Assembly: GCA_029204225.1 (NCBI GenBank)
Contig: CM055097.1
Span: 34,968,804 to 35,032,803 of the forward strand
Source of the DNA: Diphasiastrum complanatum
Lineage: Eukaryota; Streptophyta; Lycopodiopsida; Lycopodiales; Lycopodiaceae
Reading direction: 5' to 3'
DNA: 64,000 nucleotides
Shown piece by piece: positions 32,266 to 43,680 of this stretch; position 1 is the first letter of the stretch, and each line of letters starts with the position of its first letter. The notes under the pieces are model-generated. The model saw only the letters and a program-made list of their open reading frames with translations, did not search any database and was not told the DNA's origin. A program made the position numbers and the translations under genes.

Positions 32266-33068
32266 TTGGAAATGGCAAACATCAATGAGGCAATTTTGGG
32301 CGATGCAAGCAAACTTGATGGGCCTTCTAACTACAACATCTGGAAATTCAAAATGAAGAGCATTTTGATGAAAAAAGAGTTATGGGAGATTGTGGCAGGT
32401 ATTGAAGTCCGGCCAAATACCACTCCATGTGACATGAGGGCCTATGATAAAAAGGCACAAAGAGCATTGTCCTTAATCAATCTTTTAGTGAAAGACCATG
32501 TGATCACTCATATAAGTGATTCCACGATGGCTAGGGGATCTTGGGAAGCTCTTAGAATGCAATTTCAAACTTGCAATCCAGCTCGGGCCATATTCTTGAA
32601 GTCGAGATTGAACGCAGTAAGGATGAATCAGTGGGATCTTTCTTCACCAGGATAAAGGAGCTGAGAGATCAACTTGTGGCAATTGGAGAACCAATTAGGG
32701 ATGTTGAATTGGTACATACCACAATGAGCGATGTCTCAGAAGGGCTACAGATGTTTGTGAGCGGTATTGCTTCGAGGGAGAGGTTGCCTACTTTTGAAGA
32801 CTTCCACGGAATCATGTTGCAAGAAGAGCAGCATTGCGAAGTGGTGAAGTCAAGGCAAATCCCACAGGAGGATCAAGCCTTGCTTGCTAAAGGCAAGCAA
32901 AAAGGATGGAAAATGATTCTCAAGAAATCCAAGGATGATGATGACGAGGGAGAGTCGTCATCAAAAGGAAAAAAGAAGAAGAAAGACAAATGTTACTATT
33001 GCCACAAACTGGGTCATTGGACACGCGAGTGTTACAAGAAGAAAACGGACATAAGATGGGAAAAGTGA
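32266..33068 (+). pseudogene. Ty1/copia gag, one frameshift
   Basis: Frame 1 (32266-32655) begins MEMANINEAILGDASKLDGP and shows the copia gag landmarks NYNIWKFKMKSILMKKELWE and ALSLINLLVKDHV. Near 32600 the reading continues in another frame (SVGSFFTRIKELRDQLVAIG) and ends with a basic tract and a CCHC zinc knuckle CYYCHKLGHWTREC at about 32995-33036. Gag forms the particle and binds element RNA. Apart from the single frameshift it is near full length. Confidence 0.9.
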
Positions 33069-34545
33069 CTCAACAAGGCAACATTGCCAAAGATGATGGA
33101 GAAGATGACTATACAAGTGCCATGATGGGGACAAGGTCACTCACGCCAATGGGGAGGAATGCCAAATACAGGGTGTGGGCAATGTACCTGTGCAGTTTCC
33201 TGATGGTAAAATCAAGAACATCCCTAATGTGCTTTATGTTCCTGGACTCAAAAAGAGTTTGCTTTCTATTGGAGTAATGTCTAATCAACATCTTAAGTTT
33301 GAATTTGTCAAGGATGGATGCCTTATGAGGGATATGAACCACAATCATAAAGTGGTGGTGAAAGGTTATAGAGATAGTAATTGTGACCTTTATAAATTGG
33401 ATGCTGCGAAACTAGGAGAATATGGTTTGGCTATCTCAACAGCATCTCAATCTAAGTTGTGGCACAGAAGACTTGGTCATTTGAACCATTGTATCTTGAG
33501 ATTGATGGCGAAGTTGAAGATGGTAATAGGATTATCGGCATTGCAGGATGATCATCATGCAATATGTGAAGGATGCATCATGGGAAAGCATCAAAAGGAG
33601 ACATTCAAGAAAGGTGGAGCTGCAAGAGCTAAGAAATCGCTAGAACTTATTCACAGCGACCTGTGCGGCCCAATGAAGACCATGTCGTTGGGGAAAGCAT
33701 ATTATTTTATGACTTTCATAGATGATTACTCTAGGAGGACATGGATTTATTTATTAAAGAAGAAATCCGACGCCTTTGCTCGTTTCAAGGAGTTCAAGAC
33801 TTTGGAAGAGAACCAACTGGATGCACGCATCAAAGTGCTAAGATCCGATAGAGGGGGTGAATACAAATCTGATGATTTTGAAGACTTTTGCAAGGAACAC
33901 GACATCAAAAGACAATTCACACAGTCACCCATGCCACATAGTAATGGTGTAGCTGAAAGGAAAAACATGACTATTATGGAGAGTGCACGCTCCATGATGA
34001 AGCAAATGGGCTTGATCGATTCACTTTGGTCGGAAGCATGCAGTGTGGCAACGTTCTTGCAAAACAGAAGCCCTACAGTTGCGGTTCCAAATGTGACTCC
34101 CAAAGAAGCATTTATAGGTATAAAGCCAAAACTCGACAAGTTTCGTGTCATTGTATGTAAGGCCTATGTACATGTGCCAAAGGAGGAGCGAAAGAAACTT
34201 GATGCCAAAGCAATCAAGTGTATCTTCGTCGGTTATGACGAGAGGACGAAGGCATACAGGTGTTTTGATCCTGTAATGAACAAGATTCACATTAGCAAAG
34301 ATGTGATCTTTGATGAGACGCATAGGTATAAAGATGAAGACCATGCAAGTGGTGAAAGCATCAAAAGACTTCCCACAATTTTGGAAGAAGAAGATGAAGA
34401 AGATACTCCACAAAATGATGCACGTGAAGATGAAACTCGAGAGGGCGAGTATGAAAGGACACCACCTATTCAAGAGCCTAGGGGGAGGTACTTGCCAATA
34501 GGAGCAATAAAGGGAAACCGGTTGGAAGTAAGAGACATTACTTGA
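33069..34545 (+). CDS. Ty1/copia pol: truncated protease, GAG-pre-integrase and integrase
   Basis: A 456-codon frame from 33175. It starts in the protease C terminus (GNVPVQFPDGKIKNIPNVLY); the catalytic D-S/T-G part is deleted between 33069 and 33175. Next comes the GAG-pre-integrase zinc region (LWHRRLGHLNH...CEGCIMGKHQ). The integrase core follows, with Asp at 162 (HSDLCGPM), Asp at 225 (LRSDRGGEY) and Glu at 261 (NGVAERKN), a D-D-35-E arrangement. After about residue 330 comes the C-terminal GYDERTKAYRCFDP segment, then an acidic linker. Integrase looks complete, so loss of protease is the disabling lesion in this part. Confidence 0.9.
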
Positions 34546-35068
34546 ACACTCCTTGGGATACATACTCTCCATGTAGTGTATCACCTGAATCTAAAATATC
34601 AAAATGGTATGAGAAGATCATGAAGGACGCAAAGCTAAATCAACCAGGATCTAGCACACAAGGAGAAGTGAGAAGATCAATGCAGGAAAGGAAGTCTCCC
34701 GATTGTTGTCATGTGAACTATGCCCTAATGAGTGACATTTTGAAATGTCGAGAGCCATCCATAGGCATGATACATGGAGTTGGTTGATCTACCACTTGGA
34801 AAGAAACCCATTGATAATAAATGGGTGTTTAGAACAAAGTTTCATGCGGATGACATGATAGCAAAGCATAAGGCACGCCTAGTAGTGAAGGGTTATGAGC
34901 AAAGCAAAGGAATTGACTATGAAGAGACATTTTCTCCAGTGGCTAAATGGACTACGCTACGCCATTTTGGGTGGAAGATCCATCAAATGGATGTGAAGTC
35001 TGCATTTTTGAATGTTGACTTAGAGGAAGAAGTTTACATGGTCCAACTGCAGGGCTTCATGGCAAAAG
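34546..35068 (+). pseudogene. copia reverse transcriptase, 5' part
   Basis: After a frameshift the plus strand reads LPLGKKPIDNKWVFRTKFHA, KARLVVKGYEQSKGIDYEET, FSPVAKWTTLRH and HQMDVKSAFLNVDLEEEVYM, the N-terminal half of copia RT. That half includes the first catalytic Asp segment (QMDVKSAFL). It is cut at 35068 by the LTR of the inserted element and resumes at 39876. Confidence 0.9.
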
Positions 35069-35902
35069 TGTGCAAAAAAAGTACAAAAAGGACCAAGAGT
35101 GGATCTTAATCTAATCCTAGAGAGGGATTGGTTGTCAGATTACTTGATCTATCAATCTACTTGAGATTAAGATCAATCTAGATCAATTCTAGACACAAAA
35201 TCATAACAAGAACAATCATTAATTGAAGGTAGGTGTACTTTCTGGTTTACCACATGTGAAACCCTGTCTTAGTACGGATTCCAACCTGAAAATCAAGTAC
35301 ACATTGATAGCACCTCAAAACAATCAAAACAAATGTAGACAAATGGAGAGAATCACTCAAAATTGCTTCCAAAACCAAGATTGGTGTCTCACAATGATTA
35401 TGGCCAAATGTGGTTCTATATATACAATAAGTGAGAGATCGTGGTACTGATCATCCCTCTAATCTCACATGTGTGAAGGTGCTTTGTCATATGATGATTC
35501 ATCATGCAAAACTAACACTTGGACAAAACCTTCTATTTTGAGCACTTTTGGTCCATTTTCCTTCTATATGGAGATCTACCTGGAAATCTTCTAGAATTCA
35601 AAATTCGCCTACTTCAGCTTATTCCACACTTGTGAGCTGTCCTCTACACATGGGATATGACACCTAACCAAAATATTTGGCTCATGCAATCAATAGATTG
35701 ATGCCATGTGTCATATTTCTAGAAAACTAGTTTTTGGCCTTTTTAGCCACTAGAACTTGAATTAAATCATATGTACAACCTATATGATTATGGTACATGA
35801 CAAATACACTATTTTCACATGTGGAAACAAGCTCCACACGTGTTTGTTTATCTATATACAAGATTTTTGGCCTCTACCAAGTTTATTTTTGCATTTTTCA
35901 CA
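35069..35902 (-). repeat. 3' LTR of LARD-like element
   Basis: 834 bp, differing from the other LTR by scattered substitutions and a roughly 10-bp extra segment near 35640 (CTACACATGGGA region). The close match suggests a fairly recent insertion. Confidence 0.9.
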
Positions 35903-35908
35903 CTCCTC
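35903..35908 (-). other. polypurine tract
   Basis: The minus strand reads TTTTTGAGGAG directly before the LTR's TGTG. The same GAGGAG tract precedes the LTR start at 31045. Confidence 0.7.
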
Positions 35909-36039
35909 AAAAATCTAGCTTGGTAGATCTAGCTTGATGGAAAACATGATGATCTTGAACTTGACTCCATGGGTTGAATTGGTCTTTGCTGGTTCAAAAG
36001 GTGTGAAGATTAGCCAATGAGCTTGATGTTGATCTGAAA

Positions 36040-37416
36040 TCACCATATCCATGATAGTGCTTCTTTGATGTTGACATCTTTGATGAGCTTGAGAGCTTTG
36101 CACCATCCTAGCACCTCCAAAATTGATTCCTTCCAATTTTCATGTAGATGCTTGACCTTGAGGCTTTCTCCTTCACATGAGATATGCTCCTCTTTCCCTT
36201 GAAATGTGAGCCACATGGGTTCAACCATGTTTCTTGAGTTTCTTTTTGGAATCACAACTTGAGAAGGTGTCTCCTCCTCAATCTTTGGCACACTTGAACC
36301 TTGAGATGACTCCTTAAGATCCTCTTCATGATGCTCCTTCTTGATGGAAATTCGAGACCTCCATGCCTCATAATGATCACAACAAGTATGACCATTCGAT
36401 ATGCACTTCCTATGATTATCAAGATTACTTATGCTAGAAACATAAGTCCAAAAATCACCACAACTTGGCATGATTTTTCCAATATTGAAATCAAAAGGTA
36501 TCTCCATCTCAATAAGGCTAACTACTTGCTTATGGATATAAGTGTCCACTTTGGATGCTTCACTTATTCTCATAAGAAGTTTACAACTTGCCTTTAGGAT
36601 TGAAAACATACAATTTTCATCTTTATGAATGAACACATCATTCATGATCTTATTGAAACCAAAAGATCCTACATTATGAAGATATTTCCATTTCCTTGAC
36701 TTCATAACTAATGTAAGCTTACAAGGAAAACATATTTTGCTATCTTTTAAGGCATCACACTCAACTAGTATTGCCTTAATCCACCTTTGAGATACAAAAA
36801 TCTCTTCCAAGCAAAATGATTCTTCATAAGTTGACATGAGAGCATAAATGAAACTATTTTCATTTTGTGATTGCTCCTTATTCTTGATTGATTTCTCTTG
36901 GATAATACCAATAAGTTTGAACTTATATAAAGTTCCAAGCAAAATACTTTCCAAGGACATAAAATAAATCCAAGTTACTTTCATGAAAGTGACATCTATT
37001 TTTGCATCTTGAACCAAACAATGCACTTCCAAATGAAAAATTTCAAAAGATTCAACATGTGTTGTGATGGACTCTTGAAGACAAATCTTGCAAGTCCTTG
37101 TGAGACTCCAAGCCTCATTCACCTTTCCACAAAGGAAACACCTTTCCTTGGACTTGTCCTTCTTGTATTTGCATTTTGAACTTGAAGCTCCATCCTTCAC
37201 CTCGGCCCCCTTGCTTTGGTTCTCCTTGGATGGACTGGTCTTCTTTTTGTAGCATCTTGAGAAAAAATATCCTCCCTTGCCACAAAGGTTGCACTCAGGA
37301 TCCTTTCTTTCCTTCAATAGGATGCCACCTATTGATGCCATGTGAATAAAAACTTGTGATATGATTCTACAAATGTAATTTGTGACTTTCAAGAGACTAG
37401 ATTTGAACATCTTCAA
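36040..37416 (-). CDS. hypothetical 458-aa protein of LARD-like element
   Basis: The single long frame of the element. Near residues 36-55 it has CNLCGKGGYFFSRC, a zinc-knuckle-like box, then a basic Lys/Ser tract and CFLCGKVNEAWSLTRTCKIC, a second Cys cluster. The middle (FIYALMSTYEESFCLEEIFV, CKLLMRISEASKVDTYIHKQ) and C terminus (SQVVIPKRNSRNMVEPMWLT, KVKHLHENWKESILEVLGWC) recur in the relics at 13524-14215 and 30539-31140. The zinc boxes suggest a gag-like nucleic-acid-binding protein used for packaging with helper proteins supplied in trans. That is inference; the rest matches no family I know. The start shown is the first Met-like codon of the frame. Confidence 0.55.
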   Translation of the reverse strand: MKMFKSSLLKVTNYICRIISQVFIHMASIGGILLKERKDPECNLCGKGGYFFSRCYKKKTSPSKENQSKGAEVKDGASSSKCKYKKDKSKERCFLCGKVNEAWSLTRTCKICLQESITTHVESFEIFHLEVHCLVQDAKIDVTFMKVTWIYFMSLESILLGTLYKFKLIGIIQEKSIKNKEQSQNENSFIYALMSTYEESFCLEEIFVSQRWIKAILVECDALKDSKICFPCKLTLVMKSRKWKYLHNVGSFGFNKIMNDVFIHKDENCMFSILKASCKLLMRISEASKVDTYIHKQVVSLIEMEIPFDFNIGKIMPSCGDFWTYVSSISNLDNHRKCISNGHTCCDHYEAWRSRISIKKEHHEEDLKESSQGSSVPKIEEETPSQVVIPKRNSRNMVEPMWLTFQGKEEHISCEGESLKVKHLHENWKESILEVLGWCKALKLIKDVNIKEALSWIW

Positions 37417-39026
37417 TAATCTAAAATGATCTACAAAAGATCTAGCTCACAAACCTAAGAATCAATCTTCACACTAATGACTAGTCACTTGGAAACTTTG
37501 CTTTGATCACTAAGACAAAAGCACACAATCTTTGAATCAAATCACTAAAGAAATCAGATCCAATCCCCTATTGGAATCATCAAATACCAATGACTCTTTC
37601 TTTTGAAAGTTGAAATGGATATGAAAAACATTTGACACCTAGATTTTCCTTTTCACTTGACTAGTTCTCGACACTTGAGATTCTTGAACAAAAGATGGGT
37701 TTTGTTTCAAATACATGAAAATCAAACTTAATCACTTCTTTTGGACTCACTCTTGACCCAAATAATCTCACACTTGAGATTTAGAATGAATTTGATTTGA
37801 TTTGACAGCAAACTATACCACCAATTTTTCACAAAGCTTAAAAAATTAGACAACTAGAGATTCACAAAGATCTCAACCATGCATGAATACTCAAATATGG
37901 ACTCCTCCTCATTCTAGACATCCAATGGGATCTCAAATTGACCCTCACACTCAGAAACAAAGTTGAATAGAACTAATTTGAGTTTCATACATACTATGTC
38001 AATTTTTGCTCAATAAATTGATTCAATCACCCCTACTGGATTCCACCAATTACTCTACCTCTTAAGACTTGGAATGAAATTAAAAATCAAAGGTTGTGAT
38101 TTTTCTCACTAAGATATTGTGCTTCAAAGAGCTAATGCCACTTAGAAAGATTTGATCACTTGGGAAGAGACGAACTCTCCACCAATAATAACACAAAATG
38201 AGCTTCTAGATCTTGCCTTCTACAAAGGAAGGAACTCTTAGAAAATTGGATCTCTCTCTACACATTTGCCATAGACACCTTAATGACTCTTTTCAAACCT
38301 TACAATCACTCAAACAAATTGAGTAGGGTTGAACAATGTGACTTGGATCTCAATCTCTTTTCTAGAACTCTCAATTTAAGCCAATCTATGTCAAATTCTA
38401 CAAAAGATTTGCATAGATGCTCTATATGCACTAGAAACTCTCAAAGGTTTCACTTGGAGGACAGATCCAAGGATGTTTTCTAGCAAATTGATGCTTCTAA
38501 ACTTGACTCTATCACTCTTGAACAGATCTAGAGTGATGGTACAATGGATTACAACCTCTCACCTTGCATATCACTCCTTAATCTATGATTTTTAGCAAAA
38601 TCTCTCTCAACTTCAACATGCACTCAAAAAATCAGAGATGATCAATTAATGCACCTATTTCAAGCTTCAAATTTTATTTCTTGGCTGATCTAATCCAAGA
38701 ACTAATCAAGGGATTAGATTCTCTATAGAAAATGCTTGATTTTGCACCAAAAATCTCTCAAATTGGGTGTGTGAGTCAAATTGTACAAATTTTTGAATTT
38801 TCTCAGCCAAAATCGGAGCTGTACGTCCTCACACGTGTGAAAAGGGTTCCTACAGCCCACAACAAGTTCTGGTCCAAAAATTTTGAGAATATCTATCAAA
38901 TCCAACTCGCTACCCAAAATTTGAGAATATCTATCAAATCCAACTCGCTACCCAAAATTTGACTAGTTTCCAAAAAACTGCTAATTTTGGTTTTGATTTG
39001 GATTAACCCTATCAATTTCAACAAAA
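37417..39026. other. LARD leader, no gene seen
   Basis: AT-rich DNA between PBS and ORF with no recognisable product. A 27-base segment containing TTTGAGAATATCTATCAAAT is duplicated in tandem at about 38880-38955. Confidence 0.5.
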
Positions 39027-39051
39027 CCTCTTGTACTAGGCTCTGATACCA
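39027..39051 (-). other. primer-binding site, initiator tRNA-Met
   Basis: The minus strand reads TGGTATCAGAGCCTAGTACA and abuts the LTR end without a spacer. It fixes the element's orientation as minus. Confidence 0.95.
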
Positions 39052-39875
39052 TGTGCAAAAAAAGTACAAAAAGGACCAAGAGTGGATCTTAATCTGATCC
39101 TCAAGAGGGATTGGTTGTCAGATTACTTGATCTATCAATCTACTTGAGATTAAGATTAATCTAGATCAATTCTAGACACAAAATCCTAACAAGAACAATC
39201 ATTAATTGAAGGTAGGTGTACTTTCTGGTTTCCCACGTGTGAAACCTTGCCTGAGTACGAACTCCAACCTGAAAATCAAGTACACATTGATAGCACCTCA
39301 AAACAATCAAAACAAATGTAGACAAATGGAGAGAATCACTCAAAATTGCTTCCAAAACCAAGATTGGTGTCTCACAATGATTATGGCCAAATGTGGTTCT
39401 ATATATACAATAAGTGGGAGCTCGTGGTACTGATCATCCCTCTGATCCCACATGTGTGAAGGTGCTTTGTCATATGATGATTCATCATGCAAAACTGACA
39501 CTTGGACAAAACCTTCTATTATGAGCACTTTTGGTCCATTTTCCTTCTATATGGAGATCTACTTGGAAATCTTCTAGAACTCAAAATTCGCCTACTTCAG
39601 CTTATTCCACATGTGTGAGCTGTCCTGATATGACACCTAACCAAAATATTTGGCGCATGCAATCAATAGATTGATGCCATGTGTCATATATCTAGAAAAC
39701 TAGTTTTTGGCCTTTTTAGCCACTAGAACTTGAATTAAATCATATGTACAACCTATATGATTATGGTACATGACAAGTACACTATTTTCACATGTGGGAA
39801 CAGGCTCCACACATGTGTGTTTATCTATATACAAGATTTTTGGCCTCTACCAAGCTTATTTTTGCATTTTTCACA
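39052..39875 (-). repeat. 5' LTR of LARD-like element
   Basis: 824 bp, bounded by TGTGCAAAA (39052) and TTTTTCACA (39875), adjacent to the PBS. A minus-strand TATA-like motif lies around 39400 (TTGTATATATAG). Confidence 0.9.
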
Positions 39876-40078
39876 GGGCAAGAATAGAAGGTACGTAAAC
39901 TACACAAAGCACTTTATGGCCTTAAGCAAGCGCCACGCTCATGGTATGGACGCATTGACAATTACTTTCTTTCTCATGGGTGTGTAAGAACAAATTCAGA
40001 TCCAAATCTTTATGTTCTTATAAACGATGATAGTAACGACCTACCAAGAGTGCTTACATTTCTAGTTTGTCATCTAGC
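39876..40078 (+). pseudogene. copia reverse transcriptase, continuation
   Basis: Reading resumes after the insertion: KVRKLHKALYGLKQAPRSWY, then GRIDNYFLSHGCVRTNSDPN and LYVLINDD. This is the canonical copia RT stretch after the site where the first part stopped. One stop occurs three codons in (GQE-stop), and the frame ends near 40078, so the catalytic YVDD region is missing. Confidence 0.9.
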
Positions 40079-40240
40079 TCTGAAAGCCAATAAATGGCAA
40101 ATATTTTTGCTTTGCCATCGATCTAGCAGGGCAAACAAATTTGCCCTCCAGCTCTACTCGCCGATGGAGGGCATTTTTTTTGCTCTGCCAGATCACTGGT
40201 AGGGCAAACAAATTTTGCCATTTTTTTTCCAAGCCTGCCT
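40079..40240. repeat. imperfect duplicate with short palindromes
   Basis: Two roughly 48-base related units (about 40107-40153 and 40177-40225), each with a TGC(T)TTGCCA part and AGGGCAAACAAATTTGCC. In the first, AGGGCAAA-CAAA-TTTGCCCT is a perfect 8-bp inverted repeat. It could be the edge of a small DNA transposon. Confidence 0.45.
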
Positions 40241-40915
40241 TATCATGTCAATGACAATATCATGTAGCCTTCGACAATTCTATTTCTTGCAATAAGGTGG
40301 CATATCTGTGACCACTTGTTACATACTGCAAAATCTCCACAGAACAACTACAATATGCCAAAGAGACAGATGAAGTTACATCATCAACTTTGCTCTTCTT
40401 CCTTCAATCTGATCTTCTACTTCAAAGCTTTGCTTTCTTAGATCGTCTACCTTCAACTTTCCTTCAATCATTCACGCATGACCTCTCTCTCACACAGGAT
40501 CTGTCTCTGTCTCTCGATCACACACACACACTCTCTCTGTTGGAACCTTTTCATGCCTCCCTAATCGGTCAGATCTAGAGGGCAAAGAAGAGGTTTTATA
40601 AATCTAATACGGGTCAGTAGTCATGTAGTAACACGGGCTTCAATCCAATGGGGAGAGGGCTGAGCCATGAAATAGGAGTGGTGATCTAGGCTTGCTAAGG
40701 TTGTCAATTTTAGCTTTGGATTGAATCATGGGATAGCCTAGATTTGTACGACGTTCATTTTTGTTGCTTTTTTTCTTTTTGGTCTTTTCTTGGTTGCTTA
40801 TCTAGGCATCAATGGATCTAGATCTTCTCCTCTTAAGGTTGATCTTCTCAAGGGAGGTGAATGATGAAAGAAATCCTACCTATGGATCTTAATGATCACT
40901 CCATGGTTTTCTTGA

Positions 40916-40918
<3 letters not shown>

Positions 40919-40960
<42 letters not shown>
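40919..40960. repeat. GA microsatellite
   Basis: About 21 dinucleotides, followed by a rare GG interruption. Confidence 0.95.
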
Positions 40961-40962
<2 letters not shown>

Positions 40963-41320
40963 TAGAAGGAGAGCAAATACTAGATTTGAGAGGTGATGCC
41001 ACTTCACTCTGATTGGCTATTGAAGTTCCATCAAGATCACTATCTTGACTGTCAAGATCACTTTGTGTTTCTTGAGGTTAAGTTGTGTTTCCCAACTTAA
41101 GAACTTTACAGAAGCTAAGTTTAAAATACTATATTGAATAATTGTGCTCCATGGCACTTATTAGCGCAAGGCCCAATGTTGGACTCACACACATACGATG
41201 CCAATTGGTCACCTGTTTCTAATACTTCTGACTCTTTACTTCAATTATGTAGTATTTGGGCTTATTGCAGAAGCCTCTTGCCATATTCTAGAATATTTCA
41301 TGTCGTACCCAGAATCGGAC

Positions 41321-41426
<106 letters not shown>

Positions 41427-42339
41427 AAGCCTTCTCTTGGTCCCTTCTCTCATAAAGACTACAAGCCATTTCCGATTTGACATCCATACAACGTGTCACC
41501 CTAAACCCTCAAAATATTATTAATAACAATTCAAGACAAACATGGGCATAGATGGAAGTTGGTACTTTATAAGATTTACTTGTGCACCTAGTCGTGTAAG
41601 TGATGCACTGAAGTATTATGTGTGTGAGCTCATCTAGTCATGTGAGGACGGTACAACACAATCATGTTTTCATTACAAACCAGTAGATCAATAGAACAAT
41701 GATACTGACAACGTCTCTCATTGACCAGACAACGTTTAAAAACTACCAAAACTATTAAAGGCACCAAAGAGCAACAAACAACAGTACTTTCTGCACACCA
41801 GAAGTACAAAGAAAAGTTATTTGAAAATAATATAGAGTACGAACCAAAAATATATCTCACACAAGCAACTATTAGAAATACACACTAGCAAACATGTTAC
41901 AAACAATCATAGTCTCTTCATCTCTAGTGGACCCAGCTTAGAATGTTAGACAATAAACCTTTTTTTGAGTGCATTTCTTCCCAAAAAAGGTAGTGTCCTT
42001 GACAATCCATGTTGTACCACCAAACCATGCTTTTAGCCTCATAGATTCCAAAATCCACTAGAAAAGTTTATAGTTGAAATAGATCTTGAGGAAAAATGAT
42101 TGCAATCTCTTTTCAAATGTCATATATTGAAATTAATAGAACTATAAAAATAATTTACTCTATCCATTAAGAAAAAGAATTATAAAAAGCGACAATGGAT
42201 AAGAGAGGAATAGGAAGCTATTGATAGTGCAATAATAGTTTCACAATACTATTAATATATCTCTACTGAAATCATGGAGACAATTGTGATGAAGTGGTGT
42301 GATTGAACTCTTATGTCATTGGACTTGCAAAAACCTATT

Positions 42340-43680
42340 AGCAATGTGAGCAGGACAATGTTGTTAATTTTGGATGGAATGAATTTAAGCAATAGTGCAT
42401 AAATATGTTTGATATTTATGCACTCAAAAGTGGTATTCAATTGGGAAAAATAGCTCTTACATTAGTGTAACCAAATATGTCATTAGATTGTTTTTGTTGA
42501 AGAGAATTCAGAACAAAATTTTGTGCTTTGTCTCATGCCTTCAAATTATAATGAAATCTTATATGGAAAAGAATGTGCATCATTTTCAATCAACAATACA
42601 AATGATCATGGGATGTCCACTATCAAGGGAAAAAGAGATGCAAGAATTATTAGATATATCTTGGTTTTGTTGGATATTTCTATTTCATTGATGTGAAACT
42701 ATGGAAGATTTTTATGGATGACTAATTTCGTTTCCTGAGTAAATATAATTTTCATATAATCAATTTGCAACTTTGTATCTCAATGGTTTAATCAAATATT
42801 AGTGGCAACAAGTTCATGAATTTTCTACATGGGTTTGGAATAATTTTGAAAAACGTTGCAAAAGGATCTTTGACCAAAGTAAATTCAAGAAATGATGTTT
42901 TATGGACCAAACATAATTGATATGCCAAGGCAATCTTGACCACTCAAGAATATCTCCCACAATTCGATTAAATAAGAGATTACATGTTCAATTATAATTC
43001 CTTGATACCTATCAAGAGTAATGTGAGTGTAACCATATTCCAACCATCCTCTAATATGGTAATGCGAGAAAAGTAACACCTTTGTCATGAATATAAAAAA
43101 GAAGAACAAATTTTCAAGACAAAAAAGTAACTAGCAGAAAGCATAGAGAAAGTAGTTTGAAAGTAAGATTAATTTAATCTCTGATTGATCATCTAGTAAA
43201 ATATACAACCATGTTGTTGATCTACTCAAACTACTAAAACTAAATTCCAAAGAGTACACCAGTGGTGAGAAACTATTCATGCCCTGTGCTTAGTGGTGAG
43301 GCACAAAGGTGCTACATTGAATAGCATGTCACATAGTGTTGTAGGACTGATCTTGATACTATCTCATCCATTCACTTGCAAAATTTAGCAGTTCAAATTT
43401 CAAATACTAACAACTCCAAGCTTTACCACAAACATCTCAAAACACTCAAACGGAAAAAAGACAAAATCCAAAACAATGGAATACTTTGTGTACACTTTAG
43501 GATCAACATTCTTGGCTATATAGAACATTACAAAAGTACTAGATATTATAAATTATCTCCTCATGTAAAATAAAGAAAGTGATATGAACTATGCTGAAAA
43601 GATTAGGATGCTTTGCCAATACAAATCACACAATTGTCGAATGACAAAATTAAGTATTTATCGTATTCCAATGGAGTGGG
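42340..43680 (-). pseudogene. gutted type-B peptide gene with 3' end of a type-A gene
   Basis: The left end (42340-42480) is the 3' tail of a type-A gene on the plus strand. The remainder is a type-B unit on the minus strand that has lost its coding parts. The promoter (43653-43669, mutated to GATAAATAC) and 5' UTR run directly into intron sequence at about 43547. Exon 2 survives only as TTTGCAAGTGA (43372-43382). Two separate deletions removed the two exons while flanks stayed intact. Confidence 0.7.

Larger units (their letters stand above)
35069..39875 (-). mobile_element. complete non-autonomous LTR element (LARD-like) inserted in copia RT
   Basis: 4.8 kb with two LTRs (35069-35902 and 39052-39875), termini TGTG and CACA, a tRNA-Met PBS (39027-39051) and a PPT (35903-35908). 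The internal 3.1 kb encodes only one recognisable frame (36040-37416) and no RT or integrase. It interrupts the RT codon series between 35068 and 39876 exactly. I could not find a clear 5-bp target duplication: the left flank is AAAAG and the right flank is GGGCA. Reading orientation is minus. Confidence 0.9.

Noticed and set aside
35069-35073. Clear target duplication for the LARD-like element
   Set aside because: The flanks AAAAG and GGGCA do not match; at most one G is shared, so none is claimed.
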